The translations under genes were made by a program, and so were the position numbers. From Anabaena sp. PCC 7108 (GTDB taxonomy: Bacteria; Cyanobacteriota; Cyanobacteriia; Cyanobacteriales; Nostocaceae), in the NCBI RefSeq assembly GCF_000332135.1, contig NZ_KB235896.1:5153356-5217355 (forward strand): DNA of 64,000 nt. The letters run 5' to 3'. Positions 35,702 through 44,110 of the stretch are shown in pieces; within the stretch, counting starts at the first letter, position 1, and every line of letters starts with the position of its first letter. A model generated the notes under the pieces. It saw only the letters and a list, made by a program, of their open reading frames with translations, did not search any database and had not been told where the DNA came from.

Positions 35702-36481
35702 ATGCCTCTCGAATTAAAAAATGTCACAGGTGGTTATACTGTTGCACCAATCATTCAAGATATTACTCTTTCTTTGCAAACTGGAGAATGGTTAAGTTTA
35801 GTTGGTGCTAATGGTTCTGGTAAATCTACTTTACTCAAACTAATTAGTCGAATTCTTTCACCACAGCAGGGAATAATATTATTAGATGGGCAAGAAATTC
35901 ACTCACAACCTCCCAATATAGTAGCTCAAAAATTGGCACTTTTACCCCAACAGCAAACAGTTCCTATCGGTTTAACAGTGCATCAATTAGTGAGTTTAGG
36001 AAGAACACCTCATCAACCTTGGTGGCAATGGGAATTAAGTTCTGAAGATAGACAAAAAGTTGAAGCAGCAATTCAAAAAACCCAATTGGAAAAATTTAGT
36101 AATCGCTTAATTGAAGAATTATCAGGTGGTGAGAGACAACGGGCTTTTCTAGCTTTAGCTTTAGCTCAAGAACCCAAAGTATTATTATTAGATGAACCAA
36201 CTACGTATCTAGATATAAATTATCAATTGCAGTTATTAGAATTATTAAAAAATCTCAATCATCAACATCAATTAACTATCGTTACAGTTTTACATGAATT
36301 AAATTTAGCCGCGCGGTATAGTTCCCGCATTGCTTTATTAAAACAAGGTCATATTTGGGAACTTGGTACGCCGGAAGTAGTACTAACACCAAATAATATT
36401 GCTCAAGTTTTTGGTGTAGAATCTATAATTATTAATACACCTGTTGGGTTACAGGTTTGCGCTATTTCTTCTGTAGTTTAG
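35702..36481 (+). CDS. FecE-type ABC transporter ATP-binding protein
   Basis: 259 residues. Walker A GANGSGKST, Q-loop LLPQQQ, signature ELSGGERQRAFLALALAQ and Walker B VLLLDEPTTYLD, the last form being typical of siderophore/haem/B12 importers. It most likely pairs with the FecCD-like permease at 33242. The start ATG 35702 is preceded by an AT-rich region without a clear ribosome binding site. Confidence 0.88.
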   Translation: MPLELKNVTGGYTVAPIIQDITLSLQTGEWLSLVGANGSGKSTLLKLISRILSPQQGIILLDGQEIHSQPPNIVAQKLALLPQQQTVPIGLTVHQLVSLGRTPHQPWWQWELSSEDRQKVEAAIQKTQLEKFSNRLIEELSGGERQRAFLALALAQEPKVLLLDEPTTYLDINYQLQLLELLKNLNHQHQLTIVTVLHELNLAARYSSRIALLKQGHIWELGTPEVVLTPNNIAQVFGVESIIINTPVGLQVCAISSVV

Positions 36482-36556
36482 AAGATGTTTTAAAAGTCGT
36501 TGGCGATTTATCATTGTCATTGTAAAATAAATATAACTATACTTGTTTAATCAAAT

Positions 36557-36811
36557 ATGAAATTACCAGAACTTGAACAAGCCACAATAGACAGAATTGT
36601 AGAAATGGCATGGGAAGACAGAACCCCTTTTGATGCTATTGAGATTCAATTTGGGCTACTCGAAAAACAAGTGATTGCTTTAATGCGTAGGGAAATGAAA
36701 GCATCTAGTTTTAGAATGTGGAGAGAGCGTGTAACTCAGCGGAAGACTAAGCATTTAAAAAAGCGAGATTTTATCGCTGGAACTTTTAAATCTGATAATC
36801 AAAAAACTTAA
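36557..36811 (+). CDS. DUF2805/TIGR03643 family protein
   Basis: 84 residues: MKLPELEQATIDRIVEMAWE, then DRTPFDAIEIQFGLLEKQVI and ALMRREMKASSFRMWRERV, a pattern I associate with the small TIGR03643/DUF2805 family. It looks like a helix-turn-helix-like three-helix protein with a basic tail. The function is not known. It is followed after 24 bp by the DUF362 gene, so they may share a transcript. Confidence 0.78.
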   Translation: MKLPELEQATIDRIVEMAWEDRTPFDAIEIQFGLLEKQVIALMRREMKASSFRMWRERVTQRKTKHLKKRDFIAGTFKSDNQKT

Positions 36812-36835
36812 TCTTAATCTTATCTGAGTCAATTG

Positions 36836-37621
36836 ATGAATACTAAATTAAACTTTTCTGTTCAAGTCACAGATACCAATGAATTTATATATCAACCACC
36901 GACTGCGGCTATTAATGCTAAACGAATTTTAGTCAAACCTAATTTGGGTTATCCCGTTGCACCTCCTGTAACTGTCAGCATGAAAGTCTTGGCTGCGGTA
37001 CTTCAAGGTTTACGTTCCTGTAATCCTCATGCAGAAATTTTAATTGTTGAAGGTGTATGTTCACCAGTTTCTTTAGCAGAAATAGCCAGTCGTAATGGTT
37101 TATATTCATTGCTAGATGCAGAAATGCAATTATTAGATGCAGATGAATTACCATTGAAAGAATATCCCAATCTTTCTCCTCAACCAGTTCGGTTTAAAAC
37201 AATGCTGGCTCCTGCAATTTTAGAGGAAGTAGATTGTAGAATTTCTGTGGGTGCTTTCAAACGTACATATATTAATGACAAGCCTTTAATTTCAGCTTCT
37301 TTAAAAAACTTGTATGGTTTGTTTCCTCGCAGTCATTATAAAGCGAGAAGTCCAAAATCACGAGGACAATTACACCGTCCTTCTGTTCCTTTAATTTTAC
37401 AGGATGTTTATTTCACTATTGGACATTTATTTAATGGTGCGGTTGTAGATGGTAATCTCAAGTTTATCAGTGCTGATTGGAAACCAGATAAAGGTCAATC
37501 TATAAAATTAGGTAAGGTATTTGCTGGTGAAGATATGCTGACAGTTGACCGTGTTGCTTGTCAAATTGGTGGAGAAGAAATAGCAGATTATTTGGATAAT
37601 ATTGAACGTTTTCGAGGTTAA
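36836..37621 (+). CDS. DUF362 domain protein
   Basis: About 261 residues from MNTKLNFSVQVTDTNEF; the frame opens one codon earlier at TTG 36833. It has the DUF362 features ILVKPNLGYPVAPPVTVS near the start and RISVGAFKRTYINDKPLISASLKNLYGLFP in two adjoining pieces. There is no ferredoxin domain. DUF362 proteins occur with iron-sulfur proteins in other bacteria, but the activity is unknown. Confidence 0.75.
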   Translation: MNTKLNFSVQVTDTNEFIYQPPTAAINAKRILVKPNLGYPVAPPVTVSMKVLAAVLQGLRSCNPHAEILIVEGVCSPVSLAEIASRNGLYSLLDAEMQLLDADELPLKEYPNLSPQPVRFKTMLAPAILEEVDCRISVGAFKRTYINDKPLISASLKNLYGLFPRSHYKARSPKSRGQLHRPSVPLILQDVYFTIGHLFNGAVVDGNLKFISADWKPDKGQSIKLGKVFAGEDMLTVDRVACQIGGEEIADYLDNIERFRG

Positions 37622-37639
37622 TTAATCACTTTTTGCTAT

Positions 37640-39448
37640 TTACTCCATCAACATCAACTGCAAGGGGTTTAAATATACATATAAAGGAAAAGATTTATCT
37701 TTAATTGTCATCCATTTTTCCTTATAAACTTCAGCTTGTAAGTCATAATCGTGAGAATTTTCAGCCGGTGAATGCAGCTTTAAAAATAAAGTCATCCGGT
37801 GTGGTGTTTCGCTGGTTCTGACTAGCCAACAGGGAAAAGTATTCTCCTTATCAGGATCATTAGTAAACCCTATTTGATGGGCGCGAATACCAATATGAGA
37901 TAATTGATTTGAAATTGATTCTACAACTTCCAGAGTACAACCCCAATCAATTGCTTCTACTTTTTGGGATGAGATAAAAACAGCACGAGAAAAGTTTTTA
38001 CATCCAGTTATTTTGGCAACATTCATAGTTGCAGGATGCTGGAAAATCTCATATTTAGAACCATGATGAGCTTCTTTACCATCTTCTAATACTAATAGAT
38101 TGGGACAAAGACGATAAGCTTCTTCCATGTTATGAGTAACAAATAAAGTCACACCAGAATAATCAGCTAAAGTCTCTGTCATTTGTTGTTCCAACTGACT
38201 GCGTAGGTGTGTATCCAGGGCAGAAAATGGCTCATCTAAAAGTAATGCTTCTGGTTGACTAGCTAAAGCCCTAGCTAAAGCTACCCGTTGTTGTTGTCCT
38301 CCTGAAAGTTGGTGAGGATAGCGATCGCCTAATCCCTGTAATTTCATTGCTATTAATTGCTTTTCTACCTCTAGTTTTATATTTCCAGGAGATAATTTTT
38401 TAGGTAAACCAAAAGCAATATTTTGCGTCACATTTAGATGGGGGAACAAGGCATAGTTCTGAAATAAAAACCCAATATGGCGATGACGAATAGGGATATT
38501 AATTCCTTTTTCAGAATCAAATAAAACTCTATCATTTAAAACAATTCTTCCTTTAGTTGGTGTTTCTATTCCCGCCAGACAACGGAGAATCATACTTTTA
38601 CCTGCCCCAGAACTTCCCAATAATCCTAAAGGTTGATTATCGATATTAAAGGCAACTTGCAGATGAAAACTTGCTAGGTGTTTTTCGATATCTATAAATA
38701 AATTGGATATAGAAGAATTAGCAGATAAAGAAAAGGTCTGATTTTTTGTTTCTATTTGTTTAGTTTCTCCCCTATCTGTACGTCTATTTTGCTGCTTGTG
38801 TTCTTGCCAAAAGTTAGTTAAAATAATTCCTGATAGAGAAACGGCGACAATAGCAATCGCCCAAAACCAAGCTTCATTCATATCACCAGCTTCCACAGCA
38901 AAATATATCGCCATTGGTATATTCTGCGTTTGTCCAGGGATATTACCAGCTAACATCAAAGTTGCACCAAACTCACCCAAAGCACGGGCAAAAGCTAGAG
39001 TCGCACCTGCTAAAATGCCAGGAAATGCTAAGGGTAAACTAACCCGCCAAAAAATTGTTGATTCTTCAGATCCTAAAGTTCTTGCTACTCGCAACAAATT
39101 AGCATCAATTTGTTCAAAAGCGCCAAGCGCAGTTTTATACATTAATGGGAAAGAAACCACGGTTGCCGCTATAGCCGCACCATACCAAGTAAATACTATT
39201 GTCAGGTTAAAAGGTTCCATCAGTTTACCAACCGGACCATTTTTACCAAAAAATAGCAGCAGCAAGAAACCAACCACTGTAGGTGGTAAAATCAACGGTG
39301 CAACAAAAATACCCTCGATTATCGATTTCCCCTTTCCTCTGTATCCCAACATCCAGTAAGCAGCACCGATACCTAAAAAGAAGGTGATGAAAGTCGCTAA
39401 TAGTGAGGTTTTCAGCGATATCCAGAGGGGTGATAAGTCCTGTGGCAT
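37640..39448 (-). CDS. modBC: Fused molybdate ABC permease-ATPase ModBC
   Basis: 602 residues. Residues about 1-215 are ModB (five to six helices; coupling motif in RVARTLGSEESTIFWRV and ARALGEFGATLMLAGN). Residues about 250-602 are ModC with Walker A GSSGAGKS, signature [16 protein letters not shown], Walker B LLLDEPFSALD and a C-terminal regulatory stretch. It imports molybdate for nitrogenase, nitrate reductase and other Mo enzymes. ModB-ModC fusions are known in Anabaena/Nostoc. The binding protein ModA is not in the window. Confidence 0.92.
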   Translation of the reverse strand: MPQDLSPLWISLKTSLLATFITFFLGIGAAYWMLGYRGKGKSIIEGIFVAPLILPPTVVGFLLLLFFGKNGPVGKLMEPFNLTIVFTWYGAAIAATVVSFPLMYKTALGAFEQIDANLLRVARTLGSEESTIFWRVSLPLAFPGILAGATLAFARALGEFGATLMLAGNIPGQTQNIPMAIYFAVEAGDMNEAWFWAIAIVAVSLSGIILTNFWQEHKQQNRRTDRGETKQIETKNQTFSLSANSSISNLFIDIEKHLASFHLQVAFNIDNQPLGLLGSSGAGKSMILRCLAGIETPTKGRIVLNDRVLFDSEKGINIPIRHRHIGFLFQNYALFPHLNVTQNIAFGLPKKLSPGNIKLEVEKQLIAMKLQGLGDRYPHQLSGGQQQRVALARALASQPEALLLDEPFSALDTHLRSQLEQQMTETLADYSGVTLFVTHNMEEAYRLCPNLLVLEDGKEAHHGSKYEIFQHPATMNVAKITGCKNFSRAVFISSQKVEAIDWGCTLEVVESISNQLSHIGIRAHQIGFTNDPDKENTFPCWLVRTSETPHRMTLFLKLHSPAENSHDYDLQAEVYKEKWMTIKDKSFPLYVYLNPLQLMLME

Positions 39449-39608
39449 AGTTTATATATTTCCAACTTAGTTGGTATTATACCCTAAATCAGATTTACAT
39501 ACCCGTCTGGGTTAAGAAGTTGGGTATCTATACTCTTGTGCCTTTTATCTTTAATTATATTCACTTACTTCATTAAGTAAATCAATAATTAACTAACCAA
39601 ATCGCAAA

Positions 39609-40313
39609 TTATCGCTTTCCTACAGTATTTTTAAATGCTGTTCTTGCTGTCATTCTATCAAGATAAGCAACAACGTTAGGATATTGATTATAATCAAGTG
39701 ATAAAAGTAATTTTGCCGCATACAAATAGTAGGCAACAGCAATATCTCCAGCCGTCAGTATTTCACCTAATAAAAATGGTTGTTTTTGCAAAATTTGATT
39801 AAGTGGCATTAGTAAAATTGGCATTTCTTTTTCGCGTTTACTTGCTGTAAATAAAGCTGGTGAGAGAGTAGAATTAGCAAAAATTACCCACTGTGCAATT
39901 TTGGCACGCTCTCCTAATAAATTAGGCATTTGTTGATCTTTTTCTGCTAAGTATAGTAAAATAGCCCCAGATTCCCATAGTTTCAAATCACCATCTACTA
40001 TTGCTGGAACTTTACCCATAGGATTAATAGCTAAAAATTCAGGTTGATGCTGTTCACCAGCTTTGATATCTAAGGAAATATAGTCATAAGAAATGCCTAA
40101 TTCTTCCAGATACCATTGAATCATGGGGGTTCGTGTTTTCAGACTTCCATAGAGTTGCAACTTAGTTGGTTTTGTAGGTTTTTGACTAGATTCAGAAAGT
40201 TGGATAAAATCGTTTTGTGGCAGTGGTAAAGCTAGAAGCGGTTTTATAGGCTGCAAAGTGAAGACAACGATACTAGTAGGCAGCAAAATTTTTCTCAACA
40301 AAGTTTGATACAT
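39609..40313 (-). CDS. Glutathione S-transferase family protein, apparently exported
   Basis: 234 residues. Residues about 52-130 are a thioredoxin-like GST N-domain (LQLYGSLKTRTPMIQWYLEE, NPMGKVPAIVDGDLKLWESG) and the rest a helical C-domain. It lacks a Cys at the usual active site; the site reads LKTRTPM. Unusually, the first 50 residues contain a hydrophobic signal-like segment (LLPTSIVVFTLQPIKPLLALPL) and a polar linker, suggesting export or membrane attachment. A short form starting downstream is not supported by any obvious ATG. Confidence 0.78.
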   Translation of the reverse strand: MYQTLLRKILLPTSIVVFTLQPIKPLLALPLPQNDFIQLSESSQKPTKPTKLQLYGSLKTRTPMIQWYLEELGISYDYISLDIKAGEQHQPEFLAINPMGKVPAIVDGDLKLWESGAILLYLAEKDQQMPNLLGERAKIAQWVIFANSTLSPALFTASKREKEMPILLMPLNQILQKQPFLLGEILTAGDIAVAYYLYAAKLLLSLDYNQYPNVVAYLDRMTARTAFKNTVGKR

Positions 40314-40494
40314 TTTTAATATCTCTTGACAATTGGGGAAGTTATTTTCGAGTATTGAATTACTCTAAGTTGTCAATATCTACATTCAGACTCTAATTAT
40401 AGGATTATCTATAATCTGCCGGAAATGTCATTATTGGTTTATACTGAGTAAAGTGAAAGTTTAAGAAATATTAAGTTCTAGTCCCAGTGTACTC

Positions 40495-41367
40495 ATGCAA
40501 TGTATTGTAAATCGCCGCGCTCAGTTTTCGGCAAGCCATCGGTATTGGTTGCCAGAACTGAGTGAAAACGAGAATGTTGAAAAATTTGGTCTTTGCACAA
40601 AATTTCCCGGACACGGACACAACTATGTTTTATTTATTTCCCTCGCTGGGGAATTAGATGAGTATGGGATGGTGCTGAACTTGTCTGATGTGAAACACGT
40701 CATCAAGCGGGAGATTACCAGTCAACTAGATTTTTCTTATCTCAATGATGTGTGGACAGAATTTCAACAAACTCTTCCCACCACAGAAAATATTGCGCGG
40801 GTGATTTGGGAACGTCTAGCACCCCATTTACCTTTAGTCCGCGTGCAGTTATTTGAACATCCTGAACTTTGGGCAGATTATATGGGCAATGGAATGGAAG
40901 CATATTTAAGTATTAGCACTCACTTTAGTGCCGCGCACAGATTAGCTCATCCTGACTTGAGTTTAGAAGAAAATACAGAGATTTATGGTAAGTGCGCTCG
41001 CGTAAATGGACATGGACATAACTACCATTTAGAAGTCACTGTGAAAGGAGAAATTGATCCTCGCACGGGTATGACTGTAGATTTAGGTGCGTTAAATCAA
41101 GTGATTGAAGATTATGTACTACAACCATTTGATCACACTTTTTTAAACAAAGATATTGCTTTCTTTGCCAAAGTTGTGCCTACTGCCGAGAATATCGCTC
41201 TTTATATTAGTAACGTATTGCGATCGCCTATTCAAGAGCTAGGAGCCAAGCTTTACAAGGTTAAACTCATCGAAAGCCCCAATAATTCCTGCGAAATTTA
41301 CGCTGCTGATACAGAATCAACATCTATTAGTACAGCTGTTAGTCAACCAATTTTAGCAAGAGTGTAA
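40495..41367 (+). CDS. Tandem-duplicated 6-carboxytetrahydropterin synthase (QueD-like)
   Basis: 290 residues made of two homologous PTPS domains (about 1-130 and 135-285). Each has a zinc-site set: RAQFSASHRY plus GLCTKFPGHGHNY in the first, and HFSAAHRL plus GKCARVNGHGHNY in the second, with the catalytic Cys in both. QueD turns dihydroneopterin triphosphate into carboxytetrahydropterin on the way to queuosine; related enzymes make other pterins. Normal QueD is 120-150 residues and multimeric, so the fusion would give pseudo-dimers. Confidence 0.85.
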   Translation: MQCIVNRRAQFSASHRYWLPELSENENVEKFGLCTKFPGHGHNYVLFISLAGELDEYGMVLNLSDVKHVIKREITSQLDFSYLNDVWTEFQQTLPTTENIARVIWERLAPHLPLVRVQLFEHPELWADYMGNGMEAYLSISTHFSAAHRLAHPDLSLEENTEIYGKCARVNGHGHNYHLEVTVKGEIDPRTGMTVDLGALNQVIEDYVLQPFDHTFLNKDIAFFAKVVPTAENIALYISNVLRSPIQELGAKLYKVKLIESPNNSCEIYAADTESTSISTAVSQPILARV

Positions 41368-41399
41368 AATACCCAGATCCCCGACTTATCAAAGAACCT

Positions 41400-41427
41400 G
41401 TAGGGGCGTATTGCAATACGCCCCTAC
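41400..41427. repeat. Perfect 28-bp palindrome after PTPS gene
   Basis: Arms GTAGGGGCGTATTG (41400-41413) and CAATACGCCCCTAC (41414-41427) match perfectly with no spacer. It lies 33 bp after the PTPS stop, so as RNA it would form a strong hairpin and may act as terminator or transcript-protecting element. Such GC-rich palindromes are dispersed in many cyanobacterial genomes. Confidence 0.85.
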
Positions 41428-41480
41428 TAAAAAATTTGACTCACTACACACTTGAATCTAGGTAATAAAAGACTAATCAA

Positions 41481-41588
41481 TTAATCTGCACTAAATAATT
41501 CTCCCTCAATAATCTCATAGCGATTTCTTTTATCTCCTGCGAATAACTCTAAATCAGGAGTAGTCCAACGGACAGGAGTCGCTTGCAT
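41481..41588 (-). pseudogene. Uma2-family endonuclease N-terminal fragment, 35 aa
   Basis: A 35-codon ORF starting MQATPVRWTTPDLELFAGDK and containing RYEIIEGELF, the conserved start of Uma2 (DUF820) family proteins, which are normally about 190 residues with a PD-(D/E)XK nuclease fold. Here it ends right after the first strand. A good ribosome binding site (AGGAG) lies upstream and overlaps the stop of the PrsW-like gene. Likely a remnant left by deletion. Confidence 0.6.
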
Positions 41589-41597
41589 AAAAATCTC

Positions 41598-42584
41598 CTA
41601 GTATTTTCCTAACTTTAAAAAATACCGATGACCGGCTAAATATCGTAAATAGCGATAAATTAACCAGGACGAAATTCCTAAAAAGAGATTTAGTACTATT
41701 TGTTTAAGTATAAACGATAAAATATCAGCCTCAAACAGTTGCTCCCACCGCAAAGGACTAAGTTTTCTAGCAAGAAGAAACAATCCAAAAATAGCATTTC
41801 CACCTAATAACAGAATAAACAATATTAAAGTTCTTTGCCAATAACGAGCTAAGGGTGTGTAACCAGAAATTAAAGTAATAACACGTCTGCCCTGTACTCT
41901 TCGCAATAGTTGTTCTAATCGCCAAAACATCCACAATAGCAAAGGAAATAAACCATAGCCCAGGAATTTTATTGGCTGTGGAAAACCCCAAGCCTTAGAT
42001 AAAACATTGACTAAACCATGAAAAAACACAGCATTTAGCCAAGCTTTTGTAATTAATTGGCTATCTCTATTTAATCGTCTTGTCGAAGAAATATATATTC
42101 CCAAGGCATACCCCCAAGGAGCAGAGAACATAGTATGAACTGGTGTCCCAATACTGCGTTCTAAAATTGATGATGTACCGTGAGATAGATAAATCCAATT
42201 TTCTTCAGCAGTGAACCCTAGAGTCACCGCTATGGTAAATATAAAAACAGTCGTAGCTCGTAAGTAATACCTGCGTTGCAGATAGCAGATAGCTAAAACA
42301 ACGGCTGCTAACTTACAACCTTCTTCAATAATTGCTATTTCCAATATCTGCCGCAGAGCAACACCCAATATGGAACGCTGTATTTGTTGCCAGTCTACAA
42401 CTGAGTTCAGCCCAATTTCTACAGTCCATTCTAGGCCGAGAGCCGCAAAACCAGATACAGCGCCAATAATAAACAAAAGTAGCAAATTTAACAGAGGTGG
42501 GGCAGCAGGAGTTCTGCGGTAATAAAACCACAACAACACCAGCGGTGGAATAACTGCCCACAGTAGTAGAGAAAAATTAGCCAC
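41598..42584 (-). CDS. PrsW-family intramembrane metalloprotease
   Basis: About 328 residues and eight or more membrane segments. PrsW motifs are present: IEEGCKLAAV (EExxK), GFTAEENWIYL, HTMFSAPWGYALG and FFHGLVNVL, giving the Glu and His residues for zinc. PrsW cleaves membrane anti-sigma factors or similar substrates. No ATG is available: the frame opens at TTG 42596, and GTG 42584 is my choice; both overlap the end of the methyltransferase gene by several bases, so translation is probably coupled. Confidence 0.8.
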   Translation of the reverse strand: MANFSLLLWAVIPPLVLLWFYYRRTPAAPPLLNLLLLFIIGAVSGFAALGLEWTVEIGLNSVVDWQQIQRSILGVALRQILEIAIIEEGCKLAAVVLAICYLQRRYYLRATTVFIFTIAVTLGFTAEENWIYLSHGTSSILERSIGTPVHTMFSAPWGYALGIYISSTRRLNRDSQLITKAWLNAVFFHGLVNVLSKAWGFPQPIKFLGYGLFPLLLWMFWRLEQLLRRVQGRRVITLISGYTPLARYWQRTLILFILLLGGNAIFGLFLLARKLSPLRWEQLFEADILSFILKQIVLNLFLGISSWLIYRYLRYLAGHRYFLKLGKY

Positions 42585-43497
42585 GCACCTGAGCAATTAC
42601 AGTCCGGTGACGGGGACTGTTGCTAGTAATATTTGGAGTTTGGAAACCTGCTTCTACTAAAGCTTTCTCAATATCTAGGCTGAAATATTCATCTAAATAA
42701 GGTTCGGTACTTTTGAGCAAAGTTAGGATATAGGTTGGCATTTTCTTGTAAATTTCCGATTTGGGGTTCATGTCCATAATTGCTAAATGACCACCTGGAC
42801 GCAAAACACGCTTTGCTTCTGCAAAAATCTTTTTAGTTGCTAACTGGGGTAATTCATGACACATCAGAAAAATGGAAACTAAATCAAATGATTGATCTGG
42901 TAATCCTGTCGATTCAGCCGCAGCATGAACCCAGTTAATTTGAGTTTGACGTTGTTTAGCGCGATAGTTAGCTACAGATAAGAAATAAGGAGATAAATCT
43001 AAACCAGTAATATTAGCTTGGGGATAAACTGCCTGTAAAGCAAAGGTACTCATTCCCACACTACATCCCAAATCTAAAATGTCTTTTGGGGCTTGAGAAA
43101 TGGAACTAGCGACGATGTTATGGTAGCTTTGGCGTAGTTTGGCATCACCTTGGACTTCAGTATCTTGCCAAATTTTAGCGTGGACTGCATGAGCCGCAGA
43201 TTCTACTTCAAATGCAGCTTGCCAACTGAGATTTCCGGTTTCGTAAGCGTGGAATGAGGTAACGTAGTAGTCTGGGTAGATTAGCTGAGGATTTTGGACT
43301 TGAGCTAAATCATTTGCCCAATCACGCCCTTGCAGTTTTTCTACTTCTTTTGTCCAATACACACCTATTTTCTCAGCGCGTTTAATCATCATTTGTCGGG
43401 CTTGGTGTTGGGCAAGATTAGCTAATGGCTTAATTGCCAGGATGCCATTTACCAAACGGGAAGCTAAGTCAGGGGTAGTTGTAACAGCAGCAGTCAT
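42577..43497 (-). CDS. Class I SAM-dependent methyltransferase
   Basis: 306 residues. The SAM-binding core is at about residues 140-250: motif I ILDLGCSVGMSTFALQ, the acidic end of strand 2 ITGLDLSPYFL, and motif LVSIFLMCHELP followed by RVLRPGGHLAIMDMNP. A helical N-terminal domain of 130 residues precedes it. The substrate is not known. The 3' end overlaps the start of the PrsW-like gene. Confidence 0.85.
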   Translation of the reverse strand: MTAAVTTTPDLASRLVNGILAIKPLANLAQHQARQMMIKRAEKIGVYWTKEVEKLQGRDWANDLAQVQNPQLIYPDYYVTSFHAYETGNLSWQAAFEVESAAHAVHAKIWQDTEVQGDAKLRQSYHNIVASSISQAPKDILDLGCSVGMSTFALQAVYPQANITGLDLSPYFLSVANYRAKQRQTQINWVHAAAESTGLPDQSFDLVSIFLMCHELPQLATKKIFAEAKRVLRPGGHLAIMDMNPKSEIYKKMPTYILTLLKSTEPYLDEYFSLDIEKALVEAGFQTPNITSNSPRHRTVIAQVRG

Positions 43498-43678
43498 AAA
43501 TTAACTTGTGTTTAATAGACTAGTCTTTTTAACTTATGACATATTTCTTGGACGTGAGTCTAGAAGTAGATTTACTTCTACAGTCAGAGTCTTTTTCACC
43601 TAATTGGCATAGGAAAACCAATTTTAAAGATTTATAGAATAGGATTCTACCCTTTCTCTGATCCTATCTACGGCCTTT

Positions 43679-44110
43679 ATGGCAAAAATAAATCGCAGAG
43701 CTAGAAGCTTTATCAACGATTTTCGAGAATTTGCCGTGAAAGGCAATGTCGTTGATTTAGCGATCGCATTTATTATTGGTGGAGCTTTTGGCAAGATCGT
43801 CACCTCTTTTGTACAGGATCTGATCATGCCATTAATGAACCCTCTGATCACTTTACCTGGTCAAGACTGGAGAACAATCAGCATTGGTCCAGGAATTGCC
43901 ATCGGCAGGTTTTTCGGCTCCATAGTTGACTTTCTCATTATTGCTTTTGTCTTATTTGTCACTATTCAAGCATTACAAAAATTCAAAAGGAAAGAACAAG
44001 TTGCGGCTGAACTGCCATCATCAGATTCTCACCTTGTAGCTCAAGAAAGACTGACTGAGGCGCTCAATCATCTGACGCAGACTTTAGAAACTCGAAATCC
44101 TCAAATTTAG
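43679..44110 (+). CDS. mscL: Large-conductance mechanosensitive channel MscL
   Basis: 143 residues. MscL opens under strong membrane tension to release osmolytes. The N-terminal helix and first membrane segment (FINDFREFAVKGNVVDLAIA, IIGGAFGKIVTSFVQDLIMP) and the second (FGSIVDFLIIAFVLFVTIQ) are those of the family, with a C-terminal helix at about 115-140. ATG 43679. The last 4 bp overlap the convergent DUF3352 gene. Confidence 0.94.
   Translation: MAKINRRARSFINDFREFAVKGNVVDLAIAFIIGGAFGKIVTSFVQDLIMPLMNPLITLPGQDWRTISIGPGIAIGRFFGSIVDFLIIAFVLFVTIQALQKFKRKEQVAAELPSSDSHLVAQERLTEALNHLTQTLETRNPQI

Noticed and set aside
44107-44110. 4-bp overlap of convergent mscL and DUF3352 genes
   Set aside because: Such tail-to-tail overlaps are common in compact genomes; no special function inferred.
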